From assembly GCA_964544765.1 (NCBI GenBank), contig CAZJDM010000012.1, forward strand, positions 1 through 46,902: a stretch of 46,902 bases of DNA, written 5' to 3'. The first letter of the stretch is position 1, and each line of letters opens with the position of its first letter. Source of the stretch: CAZJDM01 sp964544765 (lineage in GTDB: Bacteria; Bdellovibrionota_B; Oligoflexia; CAYFLR01). This document shows, piece after piece, positions 35,167-43,306 of this stretch. Both the position numbers and the translations under genes were made by a program. The notes below the pieces were generated by a model that was not told the DNA's origin, ran no database searches, and saw only the letters and a program-made list of their open reading frames with translations.

Positions 35167-35364
35167 AAAGATACTCCCTATAAAAGATTAAAGGTTTATG
35201 TGTTTTTTCCAAAACTCAGATCCATGGTAATCGTCGGAAATTTTTTTAGATATTTTAGAAAAAAGTAAAACCTTTAAAGTTATTTAACAGTCTGTTCGAT
35301 AAAATTATTAATCGACGAAATTTAGTGTATTTATGGAATATATTTAGATTAATAGGTGTGAATT

Positions 35365-37581
35365 TTGAAAAAGAAAATAATATTTTGCGGTTATATAATA
35401 ATAACTATGTTTTTAGTAGGATATGTAGTCTATCACTTTCAAATTTATTCCCAATTTGACCAAGTTGGGGATATCTTTCTACGCTTAGATGCTATTTGGT
35501 ATATTGTTAATTTAACATTAATATTCACTTTTAGCATGGTAATGTTTTTTGCTTATTTGTTATCCAGACGTAGATCAAATTATTTCTTATATTTTAGCTT
35601 CTTCCTTCTTTGTTCATTACCCATGGTTATTAATAATTTTTCTTTATTGGGAGGAGAGTTTCCTGGAGTAAGTTTACCTATATTGACATGTTTTAGTTTA
35701 GGATTAACTCCTTTGCTTTTTTTACGTTTTTATCTGGAATACTTTTCATATAGCGACCAAATTAAACAAAGATGGATCTGGGCAATGGTTGGATGCTTTG
35801 TAATTGTAATAGCTTTAAGCATTTATTTATTAGGTCCGGTAGAACAACATAAAGCTAATCTTAAAAATGTCCAATCTTTGATGATATGGTTGAGTTGTTT
35901 GGGGACGATGCTTTATCTAAGCATCATGTTAGCAGGTTCGTGGAGATTGAAAAATAATCTAGGTGATAGTAGAAGTTTACAGGGAATATTTTTATTATTG
36001 TTGGTACCCTTCATAATGGGAAAAGGATTAGAAAGTTTGATGTTGATCATGGAAGGTCTCAGCACGGTTCCTTATTTTTGGACGGAATATAAACATTATT
36101 CTGGTGGATATGTTTTACTGTATGTCCCATTAATGATTGGTCTGATAGGCCATGTTTACACTACTCAGCAGGATTTAAATATTCGTTTGAATGAAAGTAG
36201 GATCAAGATTTTAGAAATCTTAGAAGAGACATCTAAGGATGTTCCGAAAGAAGTTTTATTAAAGAGTGTTTTAGATAACATTTGTAATTTAACTCAGGCC
36301 GAGATAGGGTGTATTGTCTTGTTTGACAAAGAAGAAAAAGCCAGAATAAAAGCTTGTTCCGGGGTAACGGATGTTTCGGTCTACGATGTAGATATTAGTC
36401 AAAATAAATCCTTGAAATTTTTTATGAAGTCTCGCAAAGATCAGTTTTTACAGAAGCGAAAATATCAATTATATGTAAACGGTAATAAGTATGAAGCTGG
36501 TAGTGTAATGATGGTTCATTTATCAACACATAATAATTCATATGGATTTGTTATTTTGGCTAATTCTGTTGATGGAAGAGCTTTTTTTGAGAGTAATTTT
36601 GATTCGGTAAAAATGATTATACCTAGTATCAGTAAATATTTGGAGAATCGTGAACTGTTTGAAACTTTAAATCAACAATATGATGGTGTAGTAACAGCCT
36701 TTGCTGAAACAATTAACAGCAAGGATCGTTATACCAGGTTTCATTGCGTAGGAGTTACGGTAGCTTTAGAATATTTAGGTAGGGAACTGGATATCGAAAT
36801 TACTCGTGAGTTAAAAACGGCAGCGTTATTACATGATCTGGGAAAAATAATGATTGATCCTTATATATTAGAAAAGCCTGGAAAACTAAATGATGAAGAG
36901 TGGAGCTTAATAAGGGAACATCCCATCTATAGTGGTCAGATTTTAGAAAGTATTCCCGGGTTTGAAAAAGTTGCCATGTGGGCCAGTATGCATCATGAAG
37001 CTTTCGACGGCTCTGGTTATCCCTATGGTTTAAAGGAAGGTAGTATACCTATCGAGGCTCAATTAATTAACGCGGCTGATTTTCTTGATGCTTTATCAAC
37101 TAATAGATCGTATCGTGTAAGAGCCTCTTTTGAAGAAATTGAAGATTTAATCAATAAGTTACAAAATAGATTTAATCCTCGAATTAAAAAAGCCATGATC
37201 AATTTGTTACATAATCCTGAATTTCAAAATCATTATGATCTTAAAAGCTTAAATTTTAAAATGACCTCTGACTTAGATGAGGTACGCTTAAAGTATATAA
37301 ATGAGCGAGTGGCAAATATAACCAGATCGCTCCAAAGTGCTTTGGATTTAGTTTCTGATATTAAAGAACCAAAATCGTTAGAACATCAAACTATGCATGA
37401 TTTTCATTATTATATCGATCGATTCAATCAATTATATAATATGTTTATAGAACAATTAGATTCTACTTTAAATAATACATTAAACGATAATTTTGATAAT
37501 TTCAAACATGGTCCAACAAATTATGACCAAGATAGTTCAATAGATACTAAGCCGGAGTGTAGCTTGAAAAAAGTATCTTAA
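35365..37581 (+). CDS. Membrane-bound HD-GYP c-di-GMP phosphodiesterase with GAF-like sensor
   Basis: This 738-aa protein starts at TTG; AGGTG lies seven bases upstream. Residues 7-265 form about eight hydrophobic helices (7TMR-like sensor plan). A GAF-like domain lies near 285-425 (LLKSVLDNICNLTQAEIGCI, FGFVILAN-type end strand), and an HD-GYP domain near 437-630. The catalytic residues are complete: HDLGK at 490-494, EHPIYSGQ at 518-525, MHHEAFDGSGYP at 542-553, then NAADFLDAL. A helical C-terminal tail of about 100 residues follows. It should hydrolyse c-di-GMP in response to a membrane or cytosolic signal, opposing the PilZ effectors encoded nearby. Confidence 0.9.
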   Translation: MKKKIIFCGYIIITMFLVGYVVYHFQIYSQFDQVGDIFLRLDAIWYIVNLTLIFTFSMVMFFAYLLSRRRSNYFLYFSFFLLCSLPMVINNFSLLGGEFPGVSLPILTCFSLGLTPLLFLRFYLEYFSYSDQIKQRWIWAMVGCFVIVIALSIYLLGPVEQHKANLKNVQSLMIWLSCLGTMLYLSIMLAGSWRLKNNLGDSRSLQGIFLLLLVPFIMGKGLESLMLIMEGLSTVPYFWTEYKHYSGGYVLLYVPLMIGLIGHVYTTQQDLNIRLNESRIKILEILEETSKDVPKEVLLKSVLDNICNLTQAEIGCIVLFDKEEKARIKACSGVTDVSVYDVDISQNKSLKFFMKSRKDQFLQKRKYQLYVNGNKYEAGSVMMVHLSTHNNSYGFVILANSVDGRAFFESNFDSVKMIIPSISKYLENRELFETLNQQYDGVVTAFAETINSKDRYTRFHCVGVTVALEYLGRELDIEITRELKTAALLHDLGKIMIDPYILEKPGKLNDEEWSLIREHPIYSGQILESIPGFEKVAMWASMHHEAFDGSGYPYGLKEGSIPIEAQLINAADFLDALSTNRSYRVRASFEEIEDLINKLQNRFNPRIKKAMINLLHNPEFQNHYDLKSLNFKMTSDLDEVRLKYINERVANITRSLQSALDLVSDIKEPKSLEHQTMHDFHYYIDRFNQLYNMFIEQLDSTLNNTLNDNFDNFKHGPTNYDQDSSIDTKPECSLKKVS

Positions 37582-37626
37582 TTTGTAACTTGGTTGGTAA
37601 GTTGTCATAAATAACGCACCTTTACT

Positions 37627-39147
37627 CTAGTCCGGTTTTCTGGAAAATAAATTTCGGCAGGATCCAGCAATGGATCCAATTGTATTGGTAGCGGGCCTGA
37701 TCACTGGTTCTGCTATTCTATAGAGCATATGGACCGATCGATCAACAAAATTGGGTGTAAGTTTATAGGAAAATTTGGCTGTAGTTTCCTTAATTTTTTC
37801 GGGAGAAAAATCTTCATTGGTTAAGGCTCCTTCTAAGCCCCTAACGTATTCGATAGCTTTTTGATCCTCTTGATCTAAATCTGGATGTAGAATATAAATG
37901 CGGTTGCCTTTGGGAGGCAGGTATCGGCCCAAAGATCCCATTGTAGCTCGTATTCCCCAATCAACAGTTAATACCATTGGTAACCATTGTAGGTTACCAC
38001 TACCAATGATTAGGGTGGCCAGTTGGGACATATATCCAGTACCTAGCAATATATAATGTTCCGTTCGACCTGAAATATATCCTTTTCTTTGCAATGATCG
38101 AATACCCATAGATGAATAAGCGTTAATGGCTCGACTAATAATCGCTACGCTCCAGAAGGTGGAAAGAAATTCTGTACTCCATGGAGCATTGATATTTGCT
38201 GGATCATTTAAATAACTGTAATATCGATAAAAAGATGTGATGGAAAAGTTAACTAGTTGGGCAATAGTGAAAGCTTTTATATAAGAGTTCCGGTTGTAAT
38301 AACTAACAGCATGCTTTAGTAAAAACGTGTTTTGAAACCAGGGAAACTGATGATTTGCTTTAAAGTCATTATATTTTTTTACATGACGAGAGAAAAACTG
38401 ATCCATACCTATGGCAAAAATTGTCTGCACCCAACCATAAATATTGTCACCGGTGATGGTTAACCAATATCCAGCAGTAAAGAAGGACTTTCCTGCTCCA
38501 ACGACGCTACCTATCATTAGATCTTGAGATCGGGGATTGGTTTTGATTTCCTTAATTTTTTGAGCGAAAGAGTTTTTCCATTGTTGTAGTTTACTTTTAA
38601 GTTGTAGATTAGTATTTAGTAAATTTCTTAGTAAACTAGCATCTAAGTTATTAGAAGGATGTCTTAGCATATCTCTGATAATAAGAGCTTGTAAATCGAG
38701 AGCTTCTTCATGTTTTTTAACTTCAATATAAGAAGGCACAATTTTAAATTTGGCTCGCGGATACTTTTTATCTATTTCTTTTTTGATTAATTGTAGAAAT
38801 TCTTTGGTTCTTGCTTTAGATAGCCCTTTAGGGACATAAACCATTATTTTAGTAGATTGTTGAGTACTGGGCAAAATACTTACATTATTTTGGTGATCAA
38901 TTATGGAAATAGATGTTAATTGGTCCAATGTTATTTGTCCAAATGCTATTCGAACAAAGCCACCACTTCCCTTGTCCAACATTCTGGAGTCCATGTATAA
39001 TTTTATACTTTGAGATGAGTTTGGTTGGGCCGAGATTTTAGGATCTATTTTAGGTTCGGTTGTTATGAAAAATAATAGGAGGAAAAAAAGTAAAACGGAT
39101 CTTTTGATTAAAATAGATCTTAAACCAGAATTGAAAGGGCTTAACAT
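37627..39147 (-). CDS. Exported or membrane protein of unknown family
   Basis: This 506-aa protein from the ATG at 39147 (GAGAG upstream) has an N-terminal hydrophobic leader (LLFFLLLFFITT near residues 24-36). Residues about 55-150 form a compact alpha/beta domain with IKLYMDSRMLDKGSGGFVR at its start. The second half has several moderately hydrophobic helices (TAGYWLTITGDNIYGWVQTIFAIG and later segments), suggesting a membrane-embedded region. No motif points to a known family. It is monocistronic and divergent from the strongly initiated transglutaminase-like gene. Confidence 0.6.
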   Translation of the reverse strand: MLSPFNSGLRSILIKRSVLLFFLLLFFITTEPKIDPKISAQPNSSQSIKLYMDSRMLDKGSGGFVRIAFGQITLDQLTSISIIDHQNNVSILPSTQQSTKIMVYVPKGLSKARTKEFLQLIKKEIDKKYPRAKFKIVPSYIEVKKHEEALDLQALIIRDMLRHPSNNLDASLLRNLLNTNLQLKSKLQQWKNSFAQKIKEIKTNPRSQDLMIGSVVGAGKSFFTAGYWLTITGDNIYGWVQTIFAIGMDQFFSRHVKKYNDFKANHQFPWFQNTFLLKHAVSYYNRNSYIKAFTIAQLVNFSITSFYRYYSYLNDPANINAPWSTEFLSTFWSVAIISRAINAYSSMGIRSLQRKGYISGRTEHYILLGTGYMSQLATLIIGSGNLQWLPMVLTVDWGIRATMGSLGRYLPPKGNRIYILHPDLDQEDQKAIEYVRGLEGALTNEDFSPEKIKETTAKFSYKLTPNFVDRSVHMLYRIAEPVIRPATNTIGSIAGSCRNLFSRKPD

Positions 39148-39224
39148 AATGAAAGCTCTCAAAATTTCATTTGGATATTTAATTTCTGTATTTCGTATAC
39201 TCGTATAGCAAAAAAATAAAAGAC

Positions 39225-39254
39225 TTGCAAAAGAAATAAAAATGTTTATATAAA
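39225..39254 (+). promoter_or_regulatory. Candidate sigma-70 promoter
   Basis: TTGCAA (39225-39230) and TATAAA (39249-39254) are spaced by 18 bp, about 135 bp before the ATG at 39391. Two near-identical 18-nt repeats lie between this promoter and the gene. Confidence 0.45.
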
Positions 39255-39307
39255 CGGATAACTTTGTACGTAGAAAAAAAAGCTTTGTTAAACTGATTAC
39301 ATTTACT

Positions 39308-39351
39308 AGTAAATAAAACTTTTATTAACAATGAGTAAATAAAAGTTTTAT
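39308..39351 (+). repeat. Paired near-palindromic 18-nt repeats in the 5' region
   Basis: AGTAAATAAAACTTTTAT at 39308-39325 and AGTAAATAAAAGTTTTAT at 39334-39351 differ at one base and start 26 nt apart. Together they also form a 14-bp perfect inverted repeat (39313-39326 with 39338-39351). They lie 40 bp before the GGAGGT ribosome site and could be a dimeric operator or a 5'-UTR hairpin. Confidence 0.6.
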
Positions 39352-39390
39352 AAACTAAACAAAGGTTAAAACTAAATTTTGGAGGTTACT

Positions 39391-41148
39391 ATGGTGAAGA
39401 AGTATCGATTGCTATGGGTAGGTTTAATGGGAACATTATTGGCAATTAGTTTGTCAGTGCAAGGAGATCAGGGAGGGCAGAAACAACGAGGAGAAGCGCT
39501 TGCGGATGCTCGTAAACAATTGATTAAAGACTTTTTACAAGAGTTCAAAGGTGACATTAAGCAGTTGATGGACAGACCTGTTCCAAAGTTGTTTAGTAAC
39601 GGTCAACAAGCCGCGGTTCAAAAGTATCCTAAGAATTCGGAATCATTTAGAGAAGAGGATAATAAAGCAAAAAAACAAATTAACGAGGAGATATTTTTTA
39701 TTGGTCAAAAGCAAGGTTACACAAGACATGATAATGTTCGTAATTTATTTGATCCTTTTGATTATAGGGATCCAAATGCCTTTGATCAAGGTGACATAAA
39801 ATATGATTTGAGAGAGCTGAAAACGGAAGCGAAGTTACCAACAGTTCCATGGTCAGCAGATTACTGGGCCATTGCTAAGGGACAAACGGCTCATCGGTAT
39901 GCTGATGAGGAACTAGAAGCATTGATTGAAAAAGATTATGAAGAGCATGGAGATCTAAAATTTTCAACTATTCAAAATTACAAACCTCAACCAGGTGATT
40001 TTAACTATGTGAAAGGCTTGAATGATGAAAGAGCTAGAACAGAAGCTTTGAAAATTTATTCTCCTGCTGAAAAATATGATATTTTAGTTGGGGACGCTAA
40101 CTTTTCTTTAACTAACTACACCAAGGATGAAAGCGCTCGATATGCGGATGTAGATGGTTTTATTGAAGGTTGGATGGGTATTTGTCATGGCTGGGCTCCT
40201 GCCGCTTATGAAGATGATCGACCTCTAAATACGATTGAGGTTACCGCTGCTGATGGTAGAACTAAAATTACTTTTTATCCTGATGAAATTAAAGCTTTAT
40301 CTTCTTTAAAGTGGGCCAAATCAAGACATTCATCCCACTTTATTGGTGGTCGATGTAATATTAAAGAAGATGATATAACAGAGGATCAAAAAGATCCAAA
40401 AACTGGCAAAATATTAATTGATCAATGTTTTGATACTAATCCCGGAACCTGGCACTTAGCTGTTACCAATAAAATTGGTGAAGAAAAGAAGTCTTTCATT
40501 ATGGACGCTACTTTTGATTATGAAGTATGGAACCAACCAGTTTATTCTTATAATGTAACTTACTTTAATGTTAAAGAAAGTGAACAAAAAAATAATTTGC
40601 AGGATGCGGTTATCAGTCTAGCTGAATTAGGAGCTGATGACAAATTTTATGGTGTAAGAAGTGCTGATCTACGAGCTACTCAAGTAGTTGGTGTTATAAT
40701 GGAAGTTGTTTATGTGGCCGAAAACAGTCCTAATCCTGGAAAACCAAGTGACGATGTTTTAGTTGATGTTGTTTATGCCTACGATTTAGAATTAGATGCC
40801 AATTATAATATAGTCGGTGGTGAATGGTATACCAATCAACATCCGGATTTCTTGTGGACACCTAAGAAAAATGAATGGCCAAGAAACAGGATAGACACTT
40901 GGGCAAAAAGACAACTACGAGGACGAAAAGCAGAAAGTATTGCTGGTCTTAATCAACTGTTGGGTTATAGCTTAACTGAAGCATCACGTATGTCGGTACA
41001 AAATGATGTGTCTCCTTTAGGAGCGGTTGTTGATATGTTAATAGCCTTATCATCCAGACCTGTTCAAACTGTTGATAATTCTTCTGGTAGTAGAAACCGC
41101 AATCCAGGAGGTGGACGTCCAGCTCGTTATCCTGATAGTAACTTATAA
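39391..41148 (+). CDS. Secreted transglutaminase-elicitor-like protein
   Basis: This is a 585-aa protein from the ATG at 39391, which follows a perfect GGAGGT. The signal peptide is about 25 residues (LLWVGLMGTLLAISLSVQG). The core motif GWMGICHGWAPAA holds Cys265. His355 lies in PGTWHLAVTN and Asp372 in FIMDATFDYEVW, in the Cys-His-Asp order of the transglutaminase/papain fold. The motif resembles the Phytophthora GP42-type transglutaminase elicitor family, which also has bacterial members. A Lys/Glu-rich N-terminal region of about 150 residues may act as a propeptide, and the C-terminus ends in a Gly/Arg/Pro-rich tail. The upstream repeats suggest regulated expression. Family assignment rests on the motif and is tentative. 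Confidence 0.65.
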   Translation: MVKKYRLLWVGLMGTLLAISLSVQGDQGGQKQRGEALADARKQLIKDFLQEFKGDIKQLMDRPVPKLFSNGQQAAVQKYPKNSESFREEDNKAKKQINEEIFFIGQKQGYTRHDNVRNLFDPFDYRDPNAFDQGDIKYDLRELKTEAKLPTVPWSADYWAIAKGQTAHRYADEELEALIEKDYEEHGDLKFSTIQNYKPQPGDFNYVKGLNDERARTEALKIYSPAEKYDILVGDANFSLTNYTKDESARYADVDGFIEGWMGICHGWAPAAYEDDRPLNTIEVTAADGRTKITFYPDEIKALSSLKWAKSRHSSHFIGGRCNIKEDDITEDQKDPKTGKILIDQCFDTNPGTWHLAVTNKIGEEKKSFIMDATFDYEVWNQPVYSYNVTYFNVKESEQKNNLQDAVISLAELGADDKFYGVRSADLRATQVVGVIMEVVYVAENSPNPGKPSDDVLVDVVYAYDLELDANYNIVGGEWYTNQHPDFLWTPKKNEWPRNRIDTWAKRQLRGRKAESIAGLNQLLGYSLTEASRMSVQNDVSPLGAVVDMLIALSSRPVQTVDNSSGSRNRNPGGGRPARYPDSNL

Positions 41149-41152
41149 GTTA
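41139..41152. repeat. Palindrome at the stop codon
   Basis: TAACTTATAAGTTA is a perfect 14-bp palindrome overlapping the stop codon of the transglutaminase-like gene. No further role can be read from it. Confidence 0.35.
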
Positions 41153-41215
41153 TTATCATTGTAGATTAAGAATAAATAATAAACTTGTTTACTGATAATA
41201 AGTAGATTTAAATAA

Positions 41216-41240
41216 GGGGTGCAAGTTCTGCTTGTGCCCC
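41216..41240 (+). terminator. Rho-independent terminator candidate
   Basis: GGGGTGCAAG, loop TTCTG, CTTGTGCCCC form a 10-bp stem (eight Watson-Crick and two G-U pairs), followed by ATCTTTCGTTT. It is the strongest G+C stem in this region. It lies 67 bp after the transglutaminase-like stop and before the clostripain gene, so the two genes are probably separate or only partly linked transcripts. Confidence 0.65.
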
Positions 41241-41301
41241 ATCTTTCGTTTGAAACGTGAAGAGTTGAATTACCAAAGTTAAAATTGATTGAAGGATTGA
41301 A

Positions 41302-42837
41302 ATGTTGAAGTTAAAAAAGAGGAAACATAAAATAGAAAAGAGAGTTAGTTTTACAGTGGTGTCTTTACTGTTGCTTTTGGCATTTAGTTCCACTTCTTTA
41401 GCTACCTGGACCGTAGATCTATCAAATAAATCTTTAGAATGTAAAAAAGTGTGGAGAAATAACCAAGAACACCCTCGTAATGAATGTTATAAAGCTTGGA
41501 CAGTATTGGTATTTATGAATGGTGATAACGATTTAAGTCCTAATAGCATTCAAGATATTCATGAAATGGAAACTGTAGGTTCATCGGTTTCGGTTGATTT
41601 CGTTATTCAACACGATACTTCCAGCGATGATGGAGTAAAGCGTTATCTTTTGCAGAAAAAACCTAAAAAATCAGGTGATGAACAAAGTGATGACAAAAGT
41701 AATATCAACTTTGCTTCTATCTTATTAGAAAGCATGCCTGAATTGGATAGTGGTAATTACAAAGTTTTTCAGGATTTCTTAACCTGGGGTTTTATGAATT
41801 ATCCATCAAAACACCAGATGGTCATTATTTGGAGTCATGGAAAAGGATTTAGTGGTGGTATTTCTACTGATTATAGTTCCGATACCAGTATTTCAATATC
41901 AGAGTTAAAAAAGGCCATAACAACTGCCAGCAGGGATGTTTTAGATGGTAAACCTATCGATATATATGCTTCGGATGCTTGTTTGATGCAATCTCTAGAA
42001 GTAATTTATTCCATCCGGGATCAAGCTAGATTTATAATAGGATCATCCAATTTAGAGGAGGGTCGTGGATGGCCATATAATAGAATATTTCGTGACTTAC
42101 GTCGTAATCCCTATGCTAAAAAATTCTCCGAAAGTGGTGGAGCCGGTATAGATTCAGCCTATCGATTGGCTCAAGACATACCTGATTTATATATTAGAAG
42201 TTATCGTGAGTTGTTATTCAAGAAAAAAGGTCGGGTGGTTGACTTAGACGCTACTATGACTACAGTCAATGCAGCTCAATTAGTAGTGGATATCCCTCGA
42301 AATGCCGCTATGGCAACCAGTGCAACTGGATTTTTACCGGCACTCTATCGATTTACCCAAGCATTGACAGTTTATTTACAAGAAAACTCTTTTACAAGCC
42401 CTATGATAGTTGGAACCTCAATGGACAAGTCTCCTGATTTTGGTGAGGAGAGCAGAGATTTATATTATTTTACCGCTCATTTAAATCAACAAATTATTAC
42501 TAACAATCCTGATTCTGCTTTTACTCGCAGTCAGCAAAATTTATTAGCAGCGATAGAGAAAGTTCAATATTGGTTAAAAAGAATTGAGCTAAGAGCGGGT
42601 GTAACCAAACCAGATGGAGCTTATGACAGCGATCACAAGGACAGTATATATAGAACATCCGGGGATGCTTTAAGAGGACTTCCCTTTATGGGACTTACTT
42701 TATGGATGCCCATTACATATGAGAATTATCAGAGAGGCTTAAAATTTTACAGCGATTCAGAATTATTACAAAAGATAGGGTGGTTAGAAATGCTGGAAAT
42801 ACTGTATCCAGCGGATATGGATGATTTTCCTCTTTGA
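41302..42837 (+). CDS. Secreted clostripain-family cysteine peptidase (C11)
   Basis: This is a 511-aa protein with a basic n-region and the signal peptide VVSLLLLLAFSSTSLA (cleavage near residue 34). The caspase-like C11 fold is clear: WTVLVFMNGDNDL near 66-78, the catalytic histidine H179 in IIWSHGKGFSGG, and the catalytic cysteine C227 in YASDACLMQSLEV. The following IGSSNLEEGRGWPY is a conserved substrate-side loop. C11 enzymes cleave after Arg or Lys and often self-activate. GAAGGA precedes the ATG. Two secreted cysteine-type enzymes in tandem (this and the transglutaminase-like protein) suggest one could activate or degrade the other. Confidence 0.9.
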   Translation: MLKLKKRKHKIEKRVSFTVVSLLLLLAFSSTSLATWTVDLSNKSLECKKVWRNNQEHPRNECYKAWTVLVFMNGDNDLSPNSIQDIHEMETVGSSVSVDFVIQHDTSSDDGVKRYLLQKKPKKSGDEQSDDKSNINFASILLESMPELDSGNYKVFQDFLTWGFMNYPSKHQMVIIWSHGKGFSGGISTDYSSDTSISISELKKAITTASRDVLDGKPIDIYASDACLMQSLEVIYSIRDQARFIIGSSNLEEGRGWPYNRIFRDLRRNPYAKKFSESGGAGIDSAYRLAQDIPDLYIRSYRELLFKKKGRVVDLDATMTTVNAAQLVVDIPRNAAMATSATGFLPALYRFTQALTVYLQENSFTSPMIVGTSMDKSPDFGEESRDLYYFTAHLNQQIITNNPDSAFTRSQQNLLAAIEKVQYWLKRIELRAGVTKPDGAYDSDHKDSIYRTSGDALRGLPFMGLTLWMPITYENYQRGLKFYSDSELLQKIGWLEMLEILYPADMDDFPL

Positions 42838-42841
42838 CTTT

Positions 42842-43165
42842 TTATTTTAATTTTTTCAATGATTCTGCAAGTTGTTTACTAAGATCATCGAAATTAACTT
42901 TCTTCTTGGCGATATCGCCGTTGTTCCCTGTTTGGCTGGAGGGGGTAAAGTAATCGCAGTAATTAGCCTTGGATTTCTCGGATATTTTTTCGGAAATAAT
43001 TTCTTTACATTCATTGGCGGCACTACGGTCATAAAATCCGCAATTAGCGCAGCAACGTAAATCAGCACCACATTTTAAACAATCATCATGTCGGCCGGGA
43101 AAGTTGGAAAAGGCTATTTCAATTTCTTGATTGCAATTATGACAATACATGACTTTCTTTTCCAT
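42842..43165 (-). CDS. Cysteine-rich zinc-ribbon protein
   Basis: This 107-aa protein holds CHNC (8-11), CLKC (29-32), CCANC (38-42) and two more cysteines near 53 and 69. Two zinc sites are likely. The first pair with the second reads as a zinc ribbon, and the CANCGFYDRSA...C...YCDYF pattern as a second one. The Lys-rich C-terminus has no motif. AAGGGGAT lies before the ATG. No signal peptide is present, so it is probably cytosolic, perhaps a nucleic-acid or protein-binding module. It is convergent with the clostripain gene, with 4 bp between the two stop codons. Confidence 0.75.
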   Translation of the reverse strand: MEKKVMYCHNCNQEIEIAFSNFPGRHDDCLKCGADLRCCANCGFYDRSAANECKEIISEKISEKSKANYCDYFTPSSQTGNNGDIAKKKVNFDDLSKQLAESLKKLK

Positions 43166-43237
43166 TACTTTATCCCCTTTCTTTGATGATAAGAGAAGAT
43201 TTATCTTTTTAAGCGCCTCGCCACAATCAAAATATAA

Positions 43238-43291
43238 ATAGTGCGATCACAACTGTTGAGTGTTTTTTCCACAGTCGTGATTGCACTGTTA
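43238..43291. repeat. Inverted pair of the dispersed repeat (copies D and E), terminator-like
   Basis: Copy D (43238-43262, plus) and copy E (43267-43291, minus) face each other and pair as a long imperfect hairpin: AGTGCGATCACAACTGT with ACAGTCGTGATTGCACT (43274-43288 region) around a T-run. Read on the minus strand, it comes 16 bp after the ankyrin stop codon and is followed by ATTTATATTTT. It may therefore also serve as that gene's terminator. Confidence 0.55.
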
Positions 43292-43306
43292 TTTATGAAG
43301 AGTAGT

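Noticed and set aside
42856..43071. 71-aa minus-strand ORF and overlapping plus-strand ORF
   Set aside because: They overlap the zinc-ribbon gene in other frames; the zinc-ribbon frame has the ordered cysteines and a good ribosome site.
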